From contig NZ_JAANTH010000001.1 of NCBI RefSeq assembly GCF_011734195.1, positions 1,178,001-1,242,000 on the forward strand: a stretch of 64,000 nt of DNA, in the 5' to 3' direction. The stretch's first letter is position 1. Each line of letters opens with the position of its first letter. This stretch comes from Halobacterium sp. R2-5. GTDB lineage: Archaea; Halobacteriota; Halobacteria; Halobacteriales; Halobacteriaceae. Positions 1 to 8,884 of this stretch are shown piece after piece. A program made the position numbers and the translations under genes. Below the pieces are notes generated by a model that was not told where the DNA came from, did no database searches, and worked only from the letters and a program-made list of their open reading frames with translations.

Positions 1-1
1 C

Positions 2-838
2 GCGACCGCCGCCGAGAACGAGACGTTCGCGACCGTCGTCGCGGACGCCGACACGGACGGCGACGGAATCCCCGACGAGAACCTCGAACAGGTCTACGAC
101 GCGCTGTTCGCCGCCGCGCCCGACCGCGCCGGCGCCGTCCTCGACCGCGCTGACGGCGAGTACCGCGCCGCCGACGTCCGCGTGACCGTGTCCGCGAGCG
201 CGCCCACGAGCACCATCACCACGGAGATGCGCGGCGTCGCCGACACTGTCCGCGGCGACGGAGCGCTCACCGTCACTGCAACCGGTCCGCCGATCGTCGA
301 CGAGGTCGTCCAGTCGGCGCTGCTGCGGACGCTCGTGGAGTCGTTCCTGCTGACGCTCGGCGTCATCCTCGCGTTCCTCACCGCGCTGTTCTACTGGCGC
401 CACGACGCCGCCGCCCTCGGCGCCGTGACGATGGTGCCGGTGGTCGCCGCGCTCGGCTGGATTCTCGGCGCGATGTACCTCCTCGGTATCCCGTTCACCA
501 CGGAGACCGCGGTCATCGCGAGTATCGCCATCGGCCTCGGCGTCGACTACGCGATCCACGTCAGCGAGCGGTTCCTCGACGAACTCGGCGGCACCGCGGG
601 CGTCTACGAGGCCCTCGACGCCACCGTCTCCGGGACCGGCGGCGCGCTCCTCGCGAGCGCGCTCTCGACCGCGGGCGGGTTCGGCGTGCTCGTCTTCGCG
701 CTCGTGCCGTCGCTGCGGCGGTTCGGCGCCGTCACCGGTACCGCAATCGTGTTCGCGTTCGTCGCGAGCGTGCTCGTGCTCCCGAGCCTGCTGTCGCTGT
801 GGTACCGGTACGCCGGCGTCCACCGCGCCGAGGCGTAG
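2..838 (+). CDS. RND/MMPL-superfamily exporter, C-terminal part (5' end outside window)
   Basis: The reading frame is open from the first bases, so the gene starts upstream; 278 residues are visible. A short extracytoplasmic stretch (with acidic DTDGDGIPDEN) is followed by about five hydrophobic helices. The sequence IASIAIGLGVDYAIHVSERF is the sterol-sensing-like helix pair typical of MMPL/RND transporters, where an acidic residue after Gly-Leu-Gly-Val takes part in proton coupling. The end of the protein (LVLPSLLSLWYRY) matches the last membrane helix of the family. Substrate unknown; lipid or hydrophobic compound export is usual for archaeal MMPL proteins. Confidence 0.85.
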   Translation, partial: ATAAENETFATVVADADTDGDGIPDENLEQVYDALFAAAPDRAGAVLDRADGEYRAADVRVTVSASAPTSTITTEMRGVADTVRGDGALTVTATGPPIVDEVVQSALLRTLVESFLLTLGVILAFLTALFYWRHDAAALGAVTMVPVVAALGWILGAMYLLGIPFTTETAVIASIAIGLGVDYAIHVSERFLDELGGTAGVYEALDATVSGTGGALLASALSTAGGFGVLVFALVPSLRRFGAVTGTAIVFAFVASVLVLPSLLSLWYRYAGVHRAEA

Positions 839-910
839 CCGGCGAGCGCTCGGTGTCGCTGCCGGTCTCCACTGCACGCAGCGACGGCGTGTGCGGCCGT
901 CGTCGGCGGC

Positions 911-918
911 AGAATTAT
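911..918 (+). promoter_or_regulatory. TATA-like element before the 944 gene
   Basis: The AT-rich octamer AGAATTAT lies 26-33 bases before the ATG at 944, the spacing expected for a leaderless or nearly leaderless haloarchaeal transcript. It also argues against the upstream in-frame ATG at 917, which would fall on the element itself. Confidence 0.45.
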
Positions 919-943
919 GCCCGTTCGCGTGCGACTAGAACCC

Positions 944-1165
944 ATGACAGAGAAGCAGCCGACCGAGGCGTGCGGGCGCTGTTCGATGACCACCGTGGTG
1001 GACGCGGTGGACGCGAACAGCGAGGACGGCCTCCGGGACCCGTTCGGCGACGAGCGCATCGAGGTCGAGGAGTCGGCGGTCCGACGCGTGTCGCCGGTCG
1101 CGTGGATGCAGAACGCGACCTCGCGCCTGAACGCGGCCGTCAAGCGGTTCACGTACGGCCAGTGA
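944..1165 (+). CDS. Small protein with one CxxC pair, unknown function
   Basis: 73 residues starting MTEKQPTEACGRC. It contains a single CxxC pair (CGRC) near the N-terminus, then an acidic middle and a basic, amphipathic C-terminal part. One CxxC cannot make a full zinc site alone, so a dimer or redox role is possible, but no family is recognised. The start at 944 is preferred over the in-frame ATG at 917 because of the TATA-like patch at 911-918. It stands alone between the exporter and the DUF5793 gene. Confidence 0.6.
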   Translation: MTEKQPTEACGRCSMTTVVDAVDANSEDGLRDPFGDERIEVEESAVRRVSPVAWMQNATSRLNAAVKRFTYGQ

Positions 1166-1224
1166 GAGACACCTGCACGGGGCGTTACGTTCATTTCCCC
1201 GTCCGCCGTACCTACTCGTAGGGA

Positions 1225-1695
1225 ATGCGCCGGGATTACTTCGAACTGGACGTCGCGAACGTCGACTGGGTCGAGGAGGACGCCGACCCCGAGAAGCCGA
1301 ACGTCACCATCGAGTTCACGGGCGCGGCCGCGGAACTCGAAGACCGACTCACGGACCGGGAGGGCAACCGCCTCGACGCCAGCGAGACAGACGCCACGTT
1401 CCGGCTGACCGACGACGTGGACGACCCGAACGCCGGTGGCGTCGTCGCCGTCACGAACCGCATCACCGGGGAGTTCGTCCTCGAACTCAACCAGGACGCC
1501 GACGACGTCCTGAAGTTCGTGCGCGCGGCCCGCCGGTACGGCGAGGCGACGGGCGACGACGGCCAGTACCGCGTCGAGATCCGCGTCGACGGCGAACAGC
1601 TCGTCGTCTACGAGAAGTCGACGTTCCTCGTCTACAGCGCCGACGGCGACCTCCTGCGCAGCCACAGCCTCATCCCGAGCGGCATCGAGCTCTGA
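1225..1695 (+). CDS. DUF5793-type haloarchaeal protein
   Basis: 156 residues, very acidic and predicted soluble with no signal peptide or membrane segment. The start MRRDYFELDV and the C-terminal beta-rich part ending HSLIPSGIEL match what I recall of the haloarchaea-restricted DUF5793 family; its function is unknown. The sequence alternates short beta strands (VTIEFTG, VVAVTNR, EFVLELN) with one helix (DDVLKFVRAARRYGEA). It is followed 58 bases later by the phosphomutase gene on the same strand, so co-transcription is possible but not shown. Confidence 0.75.
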   Translation: MRRDYFELDVANVDWVEEDADPEKPNVTIEFTGAAAELEDRLTDREGNRLDASETDATFRLTDDVDDPNAGGVVAVTNRITGEFVLELNQDADDVLKFVRAARRYGEATGDDGQYRVEIRVDGEQLVVYEKSTFLVYSADGDLLRSHSLIPSGIEL

Positions 1696-1753
1696 GTTCT
1701 CCGCTCGGGTGCGAACAGCGGAACCTAAGTGAGCGCGGTCGTTCAGCCCGCGT

Positions 1754-3112
1754 ATGGACCTCTTCGGTACGGCAGGGATTCGAGGGAGCGCGGCCGCCGA
1801 CGTGACCCCGGAGCTGGCGGTCGCGGTCGGCGCCGCGGCCGGCGCGGACGCCAGCGACGACGACGAGGAGTTCGTGGTCGCGCGGGACGGCCGGGAGACG
1901 GGGTCGGCGCTCGCGGCGGCGATGAGCGCCGGCCTGCAGAGCGGCGGGATGCGCGTGCTGGACGCGGGCGTGCTGCCGACGCCGGCGCTCGCGTACGCGT
2001 CGCGGGGCCGCCGCGGCGTCCAGCTGACCGCGAGCCACAACCCGCCGGAGGACAACGGCATCAAGCTGTTCGTGGACGGCTCCGAGTACGACCGGGAGCA
2101 AGAGCGCGCCATCGAGGAGCGCGCGGACGGCGACCCCGAGTACGCGTCGTGGGACGACTGGGGGGACACCGAGTCCATCGACGTGCTTTCAGACTACCGC
2201 GAAGCGGTCGCGGAGTACGCCGGCGAGCACGGCGCGCCCCTCGACGGGCTGACGGTCGCGGTGGACTGCGGGAACGGCGTCGCGAGCCTCGCCACTCCGC
2301 AGGTGCTGCGCGAGCTCGGCGCGCACGTCGTCACGCTGAACGCGAACGTCGACGGCCACTTCCCCGGCCGGCCGAGCAAGCCGACGCCGGAGACCATCGG
2401 CGACCTGATGGCCTTCGTCGCGGCGGGCGACGCCGCGTTCGGCATCGCGCACGACGGTGACGCCGACCGCATCGTCGTCGTGGACGGCGACGGCGAAGTC
2501 GTCCACGAGGACACCGTCGTCGCGATTCTCGCCGAGCACTACACGCGGGACAGCGAGAGCGACGACCCCGTGGTCGTCACGACGCCGAACGCCTCCGCCC
2601 GCATCGACGAGCGCGTCGCCGACGCGGGCGGTCGCGTCGAGCGCGTGCGCCTCGGCGCGCTCCACGAGGGCATCGCGGCGGCGGAAGCCGGCGGCGGCGA
2701 CGTCGCGTTCGCCGCGGAGCCGTGGAAGCACGTCCACACCGCGTTCGGCGGCTGGATCGACGGTGTCACCTCGGCAGCCGTGCTCAGTCGTCTCGTCGCG
2801 GACGCCGACGGGCTCGCGGCGCTGCGCGAGCCGGTGACCGAGCGGCCGTACCGGAAGGTCAGCGTCGACTGTCCGGACGCCGCGAAGGCGACCGTGATGG
2901 AACAGCTCGGCGGCGACCTGCCCGCCGCGTTCCCGGACGCCGACGTCGACACCGAGTACGGCGTCCGCCTGGAGTTCCCGGACGCGTCGTGGACGCTCGT
3001 GCGCCCGAGCGGCACCGAGCCGTACGTCCGCGTGTACGCCGAGAGCGACGACGTCGACGCGCTCGTCGACGAGGTCGCGGACGTCGTCGAGGCCGCCGTT
3101 GACGGCGCCTGA
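1754..3112 (+). CDS. Phosphohexomutase-family enzyme; possibly phosphopentomutase/phosphoglucosamine mutase
   Basis: 452 residues with the four-domain alpha-D-phosphohexomutase layout. The phosphoserine loop is TASHNP (Ser94), the metal loop is DGDADR around residue 235, and the phosphate-binding loop is RPSGTEPYVR near the C-terminus. The sugar-binding loop, normally GE-x-SGH, reads AAEPWKHVHTAFGG, so the usual substrate motif is missing and specificity cannot be assigned from it. Archaeal phosphopentomutases belong to this family, and the next genes import and split nucleosides, so ribose-1-phosphate is a reasonable substrate. Glucosamine or mannose phosphate conversion remains possible. 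Confidence 0.85.
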   Translation: MDLFGTAGIRGSAAADVTPELAVAVGAAAGADASDDDEEFVVARDGRETGSALAAAMSAGLQSGGMRVLDAGVLPTPALAYASRGRRGVQLTASHNPPEDNGIKLFVDGSEYDREQERAIEERADGDPEYASWDDWGDTESIDVLSDYREAVAEYAGEHGAPLDGLTVAVDCGNGVASLATPQVLRELGAHVVTLNANVDGHFPGRPSKPTPETIGDLMAFVAAGDAAFGIAHDGDADRIVVVDGDGEVVHEDTVVAILAEHYTRDSESDDPVVVTTPNASARIDERVADAGGRVERVRLGALHEGIAAAEAGGGDVAFAAEPWKHVHTAFGGWIDGVTSAAVLSRLVADADGLAALREPVTERPYRKVSVDCPDAAKATVMEQLGGDLPAAFPDADVDTEYGVRLEFPDASWTLVRPSGTEPYVRVYAESDDVDALVDEVADVVEAAVDGA

Positions 3113-3151
3113 GTCGGGTTAGGCGGCTCACAGGTCGGGTAGACAACGACG

Positions 3152-3159
3152 CATTTATG
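3152..3159 (+). promoter_or_regulatory. TATA-like element of the nucleoside transporter operon
   Basis: CATTTATG lies 29-36 bases before the ATG at 3188 and is the only AT-rich patch in the 75-base gap after the phosphomutase gene. It probably drives the lipoprotein gene and perhaps the whole 3188-8384 transporter operon. Confidence 0.5.
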
Positions 3160-3187
3160 CTGGTACGTCCGTGCCTTACAGGCAACT

Positions 3188-4336
3188 ATGTCTGATTTCG
3201 AACGGCGCGAATTCATCAAGGCCACGGCCGGTGTCGGCGCTGTCGGTCTCGCCGGAATTGCGGGCTGTACGGGGGGACCGTCCGGGGACGGCGACGAGAC
3301 GGAGACCACCGAGGACGCGGGCGGCGACGGCACGACCGAGGACTCGGAGGGGACGACGTCCGCGGGGGACACCACGAACGTCGGGATGGTGTACGCGACC
3401 GGCGGGCTCGGCGACGGGTCGTTCAACGACCAGGCGCAGACGGGCATCCAGCAGGCCGCCGAGGAGTACAACGTCGAGTACAGCGAGTCCCAGCCGGACG
3501 AGGTCGCGCAGTTCAGCGACTACCAGCAGCAGTACGCGAGTTCCACCGACCCCGACTACGACCTCGTCTCCTGCATCGGCTTCCTGCAGGCAGACTCGCT
3601 CTCGGAGACCGCGGCGAACTATCCCGACCAGAACTTCCAGATCGTCGACAGCACCGTCGACGAGCCGAACGTCGGTAGCTACGTGTTCCGCGAACACGAG
3701 GGCTCGTACCTCGTCGGCGTGCTCGCCGGCCACCTCACGACGATGGACTTCAGCGCCGGCGCGGGCTCCACGACGTCCGACTCCACGAACGTCGGCTTCG
3801 TCGGCGGCGTCGAGAGCTCGCTCATCCAGAAGTTCGAGGCCGGCTTCGTCGCGGGCGTGAAGGCGGCCAACGACGACGTCGACGTCCAGACGTCGTACGT
3901 CGGTAGCTTCAACGACACCACGGCGGGCCAGGAGGCCGCGCTCTCGATGTACAACTCCGGTAGCGACATCGTCTTCCACGCGGCCGGCAACACCGGCACC
4001 GGCGTCTTCCAGGCCGCCCAGGACAAGGGCCGGTTCGCCATCGGCGTCGACCGCGACCAGTCCGTCACGAAGGACAACTACGCGGACGTCATCCTCGCGA
4101 GCATGGTCAAGCGCGTCGACACCGCCGTCTACAACGCCGTCGAGGCGACCGTCAACGGCGAGTTCCAGGGCGGCGAGACCACCACGCTCGGTCTCGACGA
4201 CGACGGCGTCGCCTGCGTCTACGGCCAGCAGCTCGGCTCCGAGATCCCCGAGGACGTCAAGACGGCGGTCAGCGACGCCCGCCAGAGCATCATCGACGGC
4301 GACACCTCCGTACCACAGTCCCCGTCCGGCGAGTAA
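3188..4336 (+). CDS. BMP-family substrate-binding lipoprotein, nucleoside ABC importer
   Basis: 382 residues. The N-terminus carries a twin-arginine signal (ERREFIKATAG) and a lipobox (LAGIAGC), so the protein should be Tat-exported and lipid-anchored outside the membrane, as is usual in haloarchaea. An acidic Thr/Asp/Glu linker follows, then the BMP/Med/PnrA fold (NVGMVYATGGLGDGSFNDQA). This family binds purine nucleosides or related ligands. The gene is followed 40 bases later by the matching ATPase and two permeases, forming a complete importer. The exact nucleoside cannot be read from sequence. Confidence 0.92.
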   Translation: MSDFERREFIKATAGVGAVGLAGIAGCTGGPSGDGDETETTEDAGGDGTTEDSEGTTSAGDTTNVGMVYATGGLGDGSFNDQAQTGIQQAAEEYNVEYSESQPDEVAQFSDYQQQYASSTDPDYDLVSCIGFLQADSLSETAANYPDQNFQIVDSTVDEPNVGSYVFREHEGSYLVGVLAGHLTTMDFSAGAGSTTSDSTNVGFVGGVESSLIQKFEAGFVAGVKAANDDVDVQTSYVGSFNDTTAGQEAALSMYNSGSDIVFHAAGNTGTGVFQAAQDKGRFAIGVDRDQSVTKDNYADVILASMVKRVDTAVYNAVEATVNGEFQGGETTTLGLDDDGVACVYGQQLGSEIPEDVKTAVSDARQSIIDGDTSVPQSPSGE

Positions 4337-4376
4337 CTGTCGGCGCCTAGCGCACCACAACCACATTCTGCACGCA

Positions 4377-5948
4377 ATGACGCAAACGGATACGGCCGTC
4401 CGACTAGAAGCAATCACGAAACGGTTCCCGGGCGTCGTCGCGAACGACGCCGTCGACCTCCCGGTCGAGCGCGGCTCCGTGCACGCGCTGCTCGGGGAGA
4501 ACGGCGCGGGCAAGACGACGCTGATGAACGTCCTCTACGGGCTCTACAAGCCGGACGGGGGCCGCATCGTCGTCGACGGCGAGCCCCGGACGTTCGACTC
4601 GCCGCGGGACGCCATCGACGCCGGCATCGGGATGATCCACCAGCACTTCATGCTGGTGGACACGATGACGGTCTCGGAGAACATCGCGCTCGGCAACGAA
4701 CCCCGGAAGTGGGGCGGGCTCGCCGTCGACCGCGACGCCGCGCGCCGGGAGGTCGTCGAGCTCAGCGAGCGCTACGGGTTCGACGTCGACCCCGACCAGG
4801 TCGTCGCGGACGCGAGCGTCGGCGTCCAGCAGCGCGTCGAGATTCTGAAGGCGCTGTACCGCGGCGCGGACGTGCTCATCCTCGACGAGCCGACGGCCGT
4901 GCTCACGCCCCAGGAGGTCGAGGACCTCTTCGACGTCCTCGACGAGCTCACCGACGAGGGGAAGACGGTCATCTTCATCACGCACAAGCTCGGCGAGGCG
5001 ATGCACGCCGCCGACGACATCACCGTCCTCCGGGACGGGGAGAACGTCGGCACCGTGGACGCCGACGGGACCAGCCGGGAGGAGCTCGCGGAACTGATGG
5101 TCGGCCGCGAGGTCGTCCTCGACGTCGAGTCGCCCCCGGCGGACGTCGGCGACACCGTCCTCGACGTGGACTCGCTGTCCGTGCTCGACGACCGTGAGGT
5201 CCCCGCGGTCACTGACGTCACCTTCGAGGTCAACGAGGGCGAGGTGTTCGGCATCGCGGGCGTCGACGGCAACGGCCAGGCCGAACTCGTGGAAGCCATC
5301 ACGGGCCTCCGGGATCCCGAAGCCGGCGACGTCGTCTTCGACGGCGAGGACCTCGCCGGCGTCTCCCGGCGCGACCGCATCGACGCCGGGATGGCGTACA
5401 TCCCCGAGGACCGCCAGGAGCGCGGCCTCGTGATGGACTTCGACCTCGTGGAGAACGGCATCCTCGGCAGCCAGCACAGCGCGCCGTTCGCGTCCCGCAG
5501 CGCCATCGACTGGGACGAATCCCGGGCACACGCCGAGCGCGTCGTCGAGGAGTACGACGTGCGGCCGCCGAACGCGGACAACGAGGCCGTCTCGCTGTCC
5601 GGCGGCAACCAGCAGAAGTTCATCGTCGGCCGCGAGTTCGAGCGCGACCCGCGGCTGGTCGTCGCCACGCACCCGACCCGCGGCGTCGACATCGGCTCCC
5701 AGGAGTTCATCCACGACCGCCTGCTCGAACTCCGCGACGAGGGACGGGGCGTGCTGCTCGTCTCCTCGAAGCTCGACGAAGTCCAGGGGCTCTCCGACCG
5801 GCTCGCGGTGATGCACGACGGCGACCTGATGGCCGTCGTCGACCCGGACGGAATCACCGAAGAAGAACTCGGGCTGCTGATGGCGGGCGAGTACCCGGAG
5901 GGGTACGAGCCGCGTAGCGAGCGCGACGCCACGGGGGTGGTGCAGTGA
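4377..5948 (+). CDS. ABC importer ATPase with two nucleotide-binding domains (nucleoside type)
   Basis: 523 residues made of two fused ABC domains, as in RbsA/YufO-type proteins. Domain 1 has a normal Walker A (GENGAGKTT) and Walker B (LILDEPTAVLTP) but a reduced signature (ASVGVQQR). Domain 2 has a proper signature (LSGGNQQK) but a degenerate Walker A (GVDGNGQAE) and VVATHPTRGVD where Walker B is expected. This complementary degeneration is normal for the family, so one composite catalytic site is likely. The stop overlaps the GTG start of the first permease (GTGA), indicating translational coupling. Confidence 0.93.
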   Translation: MTQTDTAVRLEAITKRFPGVVANDAVDLPVERGSVHALLGENGAGKTTLMNVLYGLYKPDGGRIVVDGEPRTFDSPRDAIDAGIGMIHQHFMLVDTMTVSENIALGNEPRKWGGLAVDRDAARREVVELSERYGFDVDPDQVVADASVGVQQRVEILKALYRGADVLILDEPTAVLTPQEVEDLFDVLDELTDEGKTVIFITHKLGEAMHAADDITVLRDGENVGTVDADGTSREELAELMVGREVVLDVESPPADVGDTVLDVDSLSVLDDREVPAVTDVTFEVNEGEVFGIAGVDGNGQAELVEAITGLRDPEAGDVVFDGEDLAGVSRRDRIDAGMAYIPEDRQERGLVMDFDLVENGILGSQHSAPFASRSAIDWDESRAHAERVVEEYDVRPPNADNEAVSLSGGNQQKFIVGREFERDPRLVVATHPTRGVDIGSQEFIHDRLLELRDEGRGVLLVSSKLDEVQGLSDRLAVMHDGDLMAVVDPDGITEEELGLLMAGEYPEGYEPRSERDATGVVQ

Positions 5949-7231
5949 GCGCCGCCGACCGAGCCCGCGGACTGCTCGGGCGGCTCGTCCGGGCGTCGGC
6001 GTTCGAGCGGTTCCTCATCAGCGCGTCCGCGCTCTTGCTGTCCGTGTTCATCGGCGGTCTCATCATCCTCGCGGCCGGCCGGATGACCGACTGCTCGAGC
6101 GCCGCGTACACGCTCGCGTTCCCCGGGAAGTTCGTCACGCAGTTCGTCGGCGGCGAGGCGCTGTTCGCGATGGGGTTCTGCTACGACCCGTTCGCGGTGT
6201 ACGACCTGCTGTTCCTCGGCGCGTTCGGCGACCTGCTGAGCAACCCGATCAACGGCCAGTTCGCCACCACCGTCGCGGAGACCACGATTCTCATGTTCAC
6301 GGGGGTCGCGGTCGCGGTGGCGTTCCGCGCGGACATCTTCAACATCGGGGTGCAGGGTCAGCTCGTCGTCGGCGCGCTCACCACGGGCGTCGTGCTCGTG
6401 TACGCCGCGCCGCCGCTGGCCGGCCTCGGCGCGCTCGCGACCGTCGTCCTGCTCCCGCTCGGTCTGCTGCTCGGCGCCATCGCGGGCGGCGTCTACGCCG
6501 CGATCCCGGGCGCACTGAAGGCGTACGCGGACGCCAACGAAGTCATCACAACGATCATGCTGAACTTCGTCGCCACCTCTATCGCCCTGTTCCTCGTCTC
6601 CCGAGAGAGCTACTTCAAGGACCCCGAGAGCTTCGCGAGCCAGACCGTCGGACTGCCCGACGTCGCGATGTTCCCGAGCGTCCTGTTCCGGCCGCGGGAC
6701 GACGTCTCGCTGCTCGCGGTCGTGTTCGCCGTCGCCGTGCTCGTCGGCATCTGGTACCTCCTCCAGCACACGCCGTTCGGCTACGACCTGCGCACGAGCG
6801 GGCTCCAGCCGGACGCCGCCGAGTACGGCGGCGTCGACGCCGACCGCACTATCGTCACCAGCATGACGCTGTCGGGCGCGCTCGCCGGCATCGGCGGCGC
6901 CGTCTACGTGCTGATGGTGCTCGGGAACTTCCAGACGGGCGTGCCGTCGTACGGCTTCGACGGCATCACCGTCTCCATCCTCGCGGGGAACAACCCGCTC
7001 GGCGTCGGCTTCGCCGCGCTCCTCTTCGGCGTGCTGAAGAGCGGGTCCATCGTCGTGCAGGTCGGCTCGAACGTCCCGCCGACGCTCGTCGGCGTGCTCC
7101 GCGGGCTCATCATCCTGTTCGTCGCGATGCCGGAGTTCTTCCGGATGCTCGGCAAGCGGTTCGGGTCGTTCCAGCCGGCCGGCGAGCAACCGGTCGCCGC
7201 CGACGGCGCCGGAGGTGGGAGCGATGAGTGA
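5945..7231 (+). CDS. ABC importer permease 1 (BPD_transp_2 type, nucleoside)
   Basis: 428 residues with about ten hydrophobic segments and the branched-chain amino acid/ribose permease pattern, including ADIFNIGVQGQLVVGAL and YANEVITTIMLNF-like residues at the ATPase-coupling loop. It starts with GTG inside the end of the ATPase gene and overlaps the next permease by 8 bases. Together with the second permease it should form the heterodimeric membrane pore for nucleosides. A Cys-containing extracytoplasmic loop (MTDCSSAAYTL) lies after the first helix. Confidence 0.92.
   Translation: MSAADRARGLLGRLVRASAFERFLISASALLLSVFIGGLIILAAGRMTDCSSAAYTLAFPGKFVTQFVGGEALFAMGFCYDPFAVYDLLFLGAFGDLLSNPINGQFATTVAETTILMFTGVAVAVAFRADIFNIGVQGQLVVGALTTGVVLVYAAPPLAGLGALATVVLLPLGLLLGAIAGGVYAAIPGALKAYADANEVITTIMLNFVATSIALFLVSRESYFKDPESFASQTVGLPDVAMFPSVLFRPRDDVSLLAVVFAVAVLVGIWYLLQHTPFGYDLRTSGLQPDAAEYGGVDADRTIVTSMTLSGALAGIGGAVYVLMVLGNFQTGVPSYGFDGITVSILAGNNPLGVGFAALLFGVLKSGSIVVQVGSNVPPTLVGVLRGLIILFVAMPEFFRMLGKRFGSFQPAGEQPVAADGAGGGSDE
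7211..7217 (+). promoter_or_regulatory. Shine-Dalgarno site before permease 2
   Basis: GGAGGTG sits six bases before the ATG at 7224. It selects this ATG over an in-frame GTG at 7215. Internal operon genes in haloarchaea often use such sites, in contrast to leaderless first genes. Confidence 0.6.
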
Positions 7232-8384
7232 CTGGCTGCCCGGCGGCCCGGACCGCAGCATCGCCGCCGACACCTACGACTGGCTGTTCGCCGGCCGCGG
7301 CCGCGTCCAGCAGGCGGTCATCGCGGTGGTACTGGCTGCCGTCGTCGGCCTCGTCGCCGCCGGCGCGTTCGCGCCCCAGTCGAACGCCGGACGGCTGTTC
7401 GACGTGCTCACGGCGAGTTCCACGCTCGCGGCGACGCTGCGGCTGTCGGTCCCCATCGCGTTCGCCGCGCTCGGCGGCATCTTCGCGGAGAAGTCCGGCG
7501 TCATCAACATCGGCCTCGAGGGACTGCTCATCATCGCCGCGTTCGTCGGCGTCTGGGGGACCCAGACCACGGGCAGCGTCTGGTACGGCCTGCTCGGCGG
7601 CGTCGTCGCGAGCACGCTGCTCGCGGCGCTGTTCGCCGTCGTCTGCATCGAGTTCCGCGCCGACCAGATCATCGCGGGGCTGGCGGTGTGGCTCATCGCG
7701 CTCGGGCTCGCACCGTTCCTCTCCTCGGTCATCTACGGCTCGAAGAACACCCCGAGCGTCTCGACGTTCCCGACGCTCCCGGAGATGGGCATCCCGTTCG
7801 TCTCCGAGTTCGTCACGACGCCGCTCCCGCTCGTGAACACGGCGCTGGTCGACGTGCCGTTCTTCGGCGCGCTGTTCGACGCCGGCCCGCCCGTCTACCT
7901 GATGTTCGTCGCGGTCGCGCTGTCGTGGTACACCCTCAACCGCACCGCGTTCGGGCGCTGGGTCGTCGCCAGCGGCGAGAACCCGAAGGCGCTGGACACG
8001 GCTGGCGTGAACGTCCACCGCGTCCGGTACGCGGCCGTCCTGCTCTCGGGCGTGCTCGCGGGCGTCGGCGGCGCCGCGCTCGCACTGGGCGTCGGCCAGT
8101 TCACGGGTAACGGCCCGACGATGGTCAACGGCAAGGGGTTCATCGCCATCGTGGCGTACCTCTTCGGGAACTACCACCCGGTCGGCGCGCTCGGCTCGAC
8201 GATGCTGTTCGCGGGCCTCGACGCCACCCAGCTCACGCTGCAAGCACGGGACGTCTTCCAGGTGCCCGCAGAACTGGTGCGCACCATCCCGTACGTCACC
8301 GTCATCATCGTGCTCGCGCTGTTCGGCCGCACGCGCCTGCCGTCGGCGGCGGGCGACCACTACGAGTCCGGCGAGGACGAGTAG
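7224..8384 (+). CDS. ABC importer permease 2 (BPD_transp_2 type, nucleoside)
   Basis: 386 residues, polytopic. The core GGIFAEKSGVINIGLEGLLI is the signature of the second permease in BMP-type nucleoside importers, where FAEKSGVINIGLEG forms the ATPase-contacting region. Its start overlaps the preceding stop (ATGAGTGA) after a good Shine-Dalgarno site. A late segment, VNGKGFIAIVAYLFGNYHP, resembles the conserved family end. It completes the transporter; the next gene, cytidine deaminase, follows after a 45-base gap with its own AT patch. Confidence 0.92.
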   Translation: MSDWLPGGPDRSIAADTYDWLFAGRGRVQQAVIAVVLAAVVGLVAAGAFAPQSNAGRLFDVLTASSTLAATLRLSVPIAFAALGGIFAEKSGVINIGLEGLLIIAAFVGVWGTQTTGSVWYGLLGGVVASTLLAALFAVVCIEFRADQIIAGLAVWLIALGLAPFLSSVIYGSKNTPSVSTFPTLPEMGIPFVSEFVTTPLPLVNTALVDVPFFGALFDAGPPVYLMFVAVALSWYTLNRTAFGRWVVASGENPKALDTAGVNVHRVRYAAVLLSGVLAGVGGAALALGVGQFTGNGPTMVNGKGFIAIVAYLFGNYHPVGALGSTMLFAGLDATQLTLQARDVFQVPAELVRTIPYVTVIIVLALFGRTRLPSAAGDHYESGEDE

Positions 8385-8429
8385 CCCGAACGCGGCGGCT
8401 TTTTGTCGCGGCTCGCCGAACCCGGTAGT

Positions 8430-8825
8430 ATGGACGACGACGAACTGCTGGACGCCGCACGCGACGCCTTAGCGGAAGCCTACGTGCCGTACTCGGAGTA
8501 CCCCGTGGGAGCCGCCATCGAAACCGCCGACGGCGAGGTGTACGTCGGCACGAACGTCGAGAACGCGAACTTCTCGAACAGCCTCCACGCCGAGGAGGTC
8601 GCGGTCGGTTCGGCGGTCCGGGACGGCCACCGCGAGTTCGCGAAAGTCGTCGTCACGTCCGCGGAGCGGGACGCCGTCACGCCCTGCGGGATGTGCCGGC
8701 AGACGCTCGCGGAGTTCTGTGACGACGACGTGCCCGTGCTCTGTGACACCGGCGACGGCTTCGAGCGCTACACGATCGGCGAGCTCATCCCGGACACCAT
8801 CACGCCCGAGATGCTCGGGCACTGA
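8430..8825 (+). CDS. cdd: Cytidine deaminase
   Basis: 131 residues. The zinc site is intact: the HAEE motif supplies the His ligand and catalytic Glu (SLHAEEVAV), and PCGMCRQ supplies the two Cys ligands. The length matches the homotetrameric short CDA form. It converts cytidine or deoxycytidine to uridine, feeding the uridine phosphorylase encoded next. The ATG at 8430 is preferred over an upstream in-frame GTG at 8403, since a T-rich patch (CTTTTTG, 8400-8406) lies 24-30 bases before it. Confidence 0.93.
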   Translation: MDDDELLDAARDALAEAYVPYSEYPVGAAIETADGEVYVGTNVENANFSNSLHAEEVAVGSAVRDGHREFAKVVVTSAERDAVTPCGMCRQTLAEFCDDDVPVLCDTGDGFERYTIGELIPDTITPEMLGH

Positions 8826-8884
8826 ACGCGCGCCGGCTCCCGAAACGGCAAGACCCTTTGCCCCTGGCCGGCGAATCCGGTGGC

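Noticed and set aside
4772-7273. An 833-codon minus-strand frame opposite the nucleoside transporter genes
   Set aside because: Low-complexity, His/Asp/Arg-rich translation with no family features; a shadow of the ABC ATPase and permease genes.
8399-8406. T-run before cdd taken as a transcription terminator of the transporter operon
   Set aside because: Its spacing (24-31 bases) to the cdd ATG fits a TATA-like element at least as well; the two cannot be separated by sequence, so no terminator is claimed.
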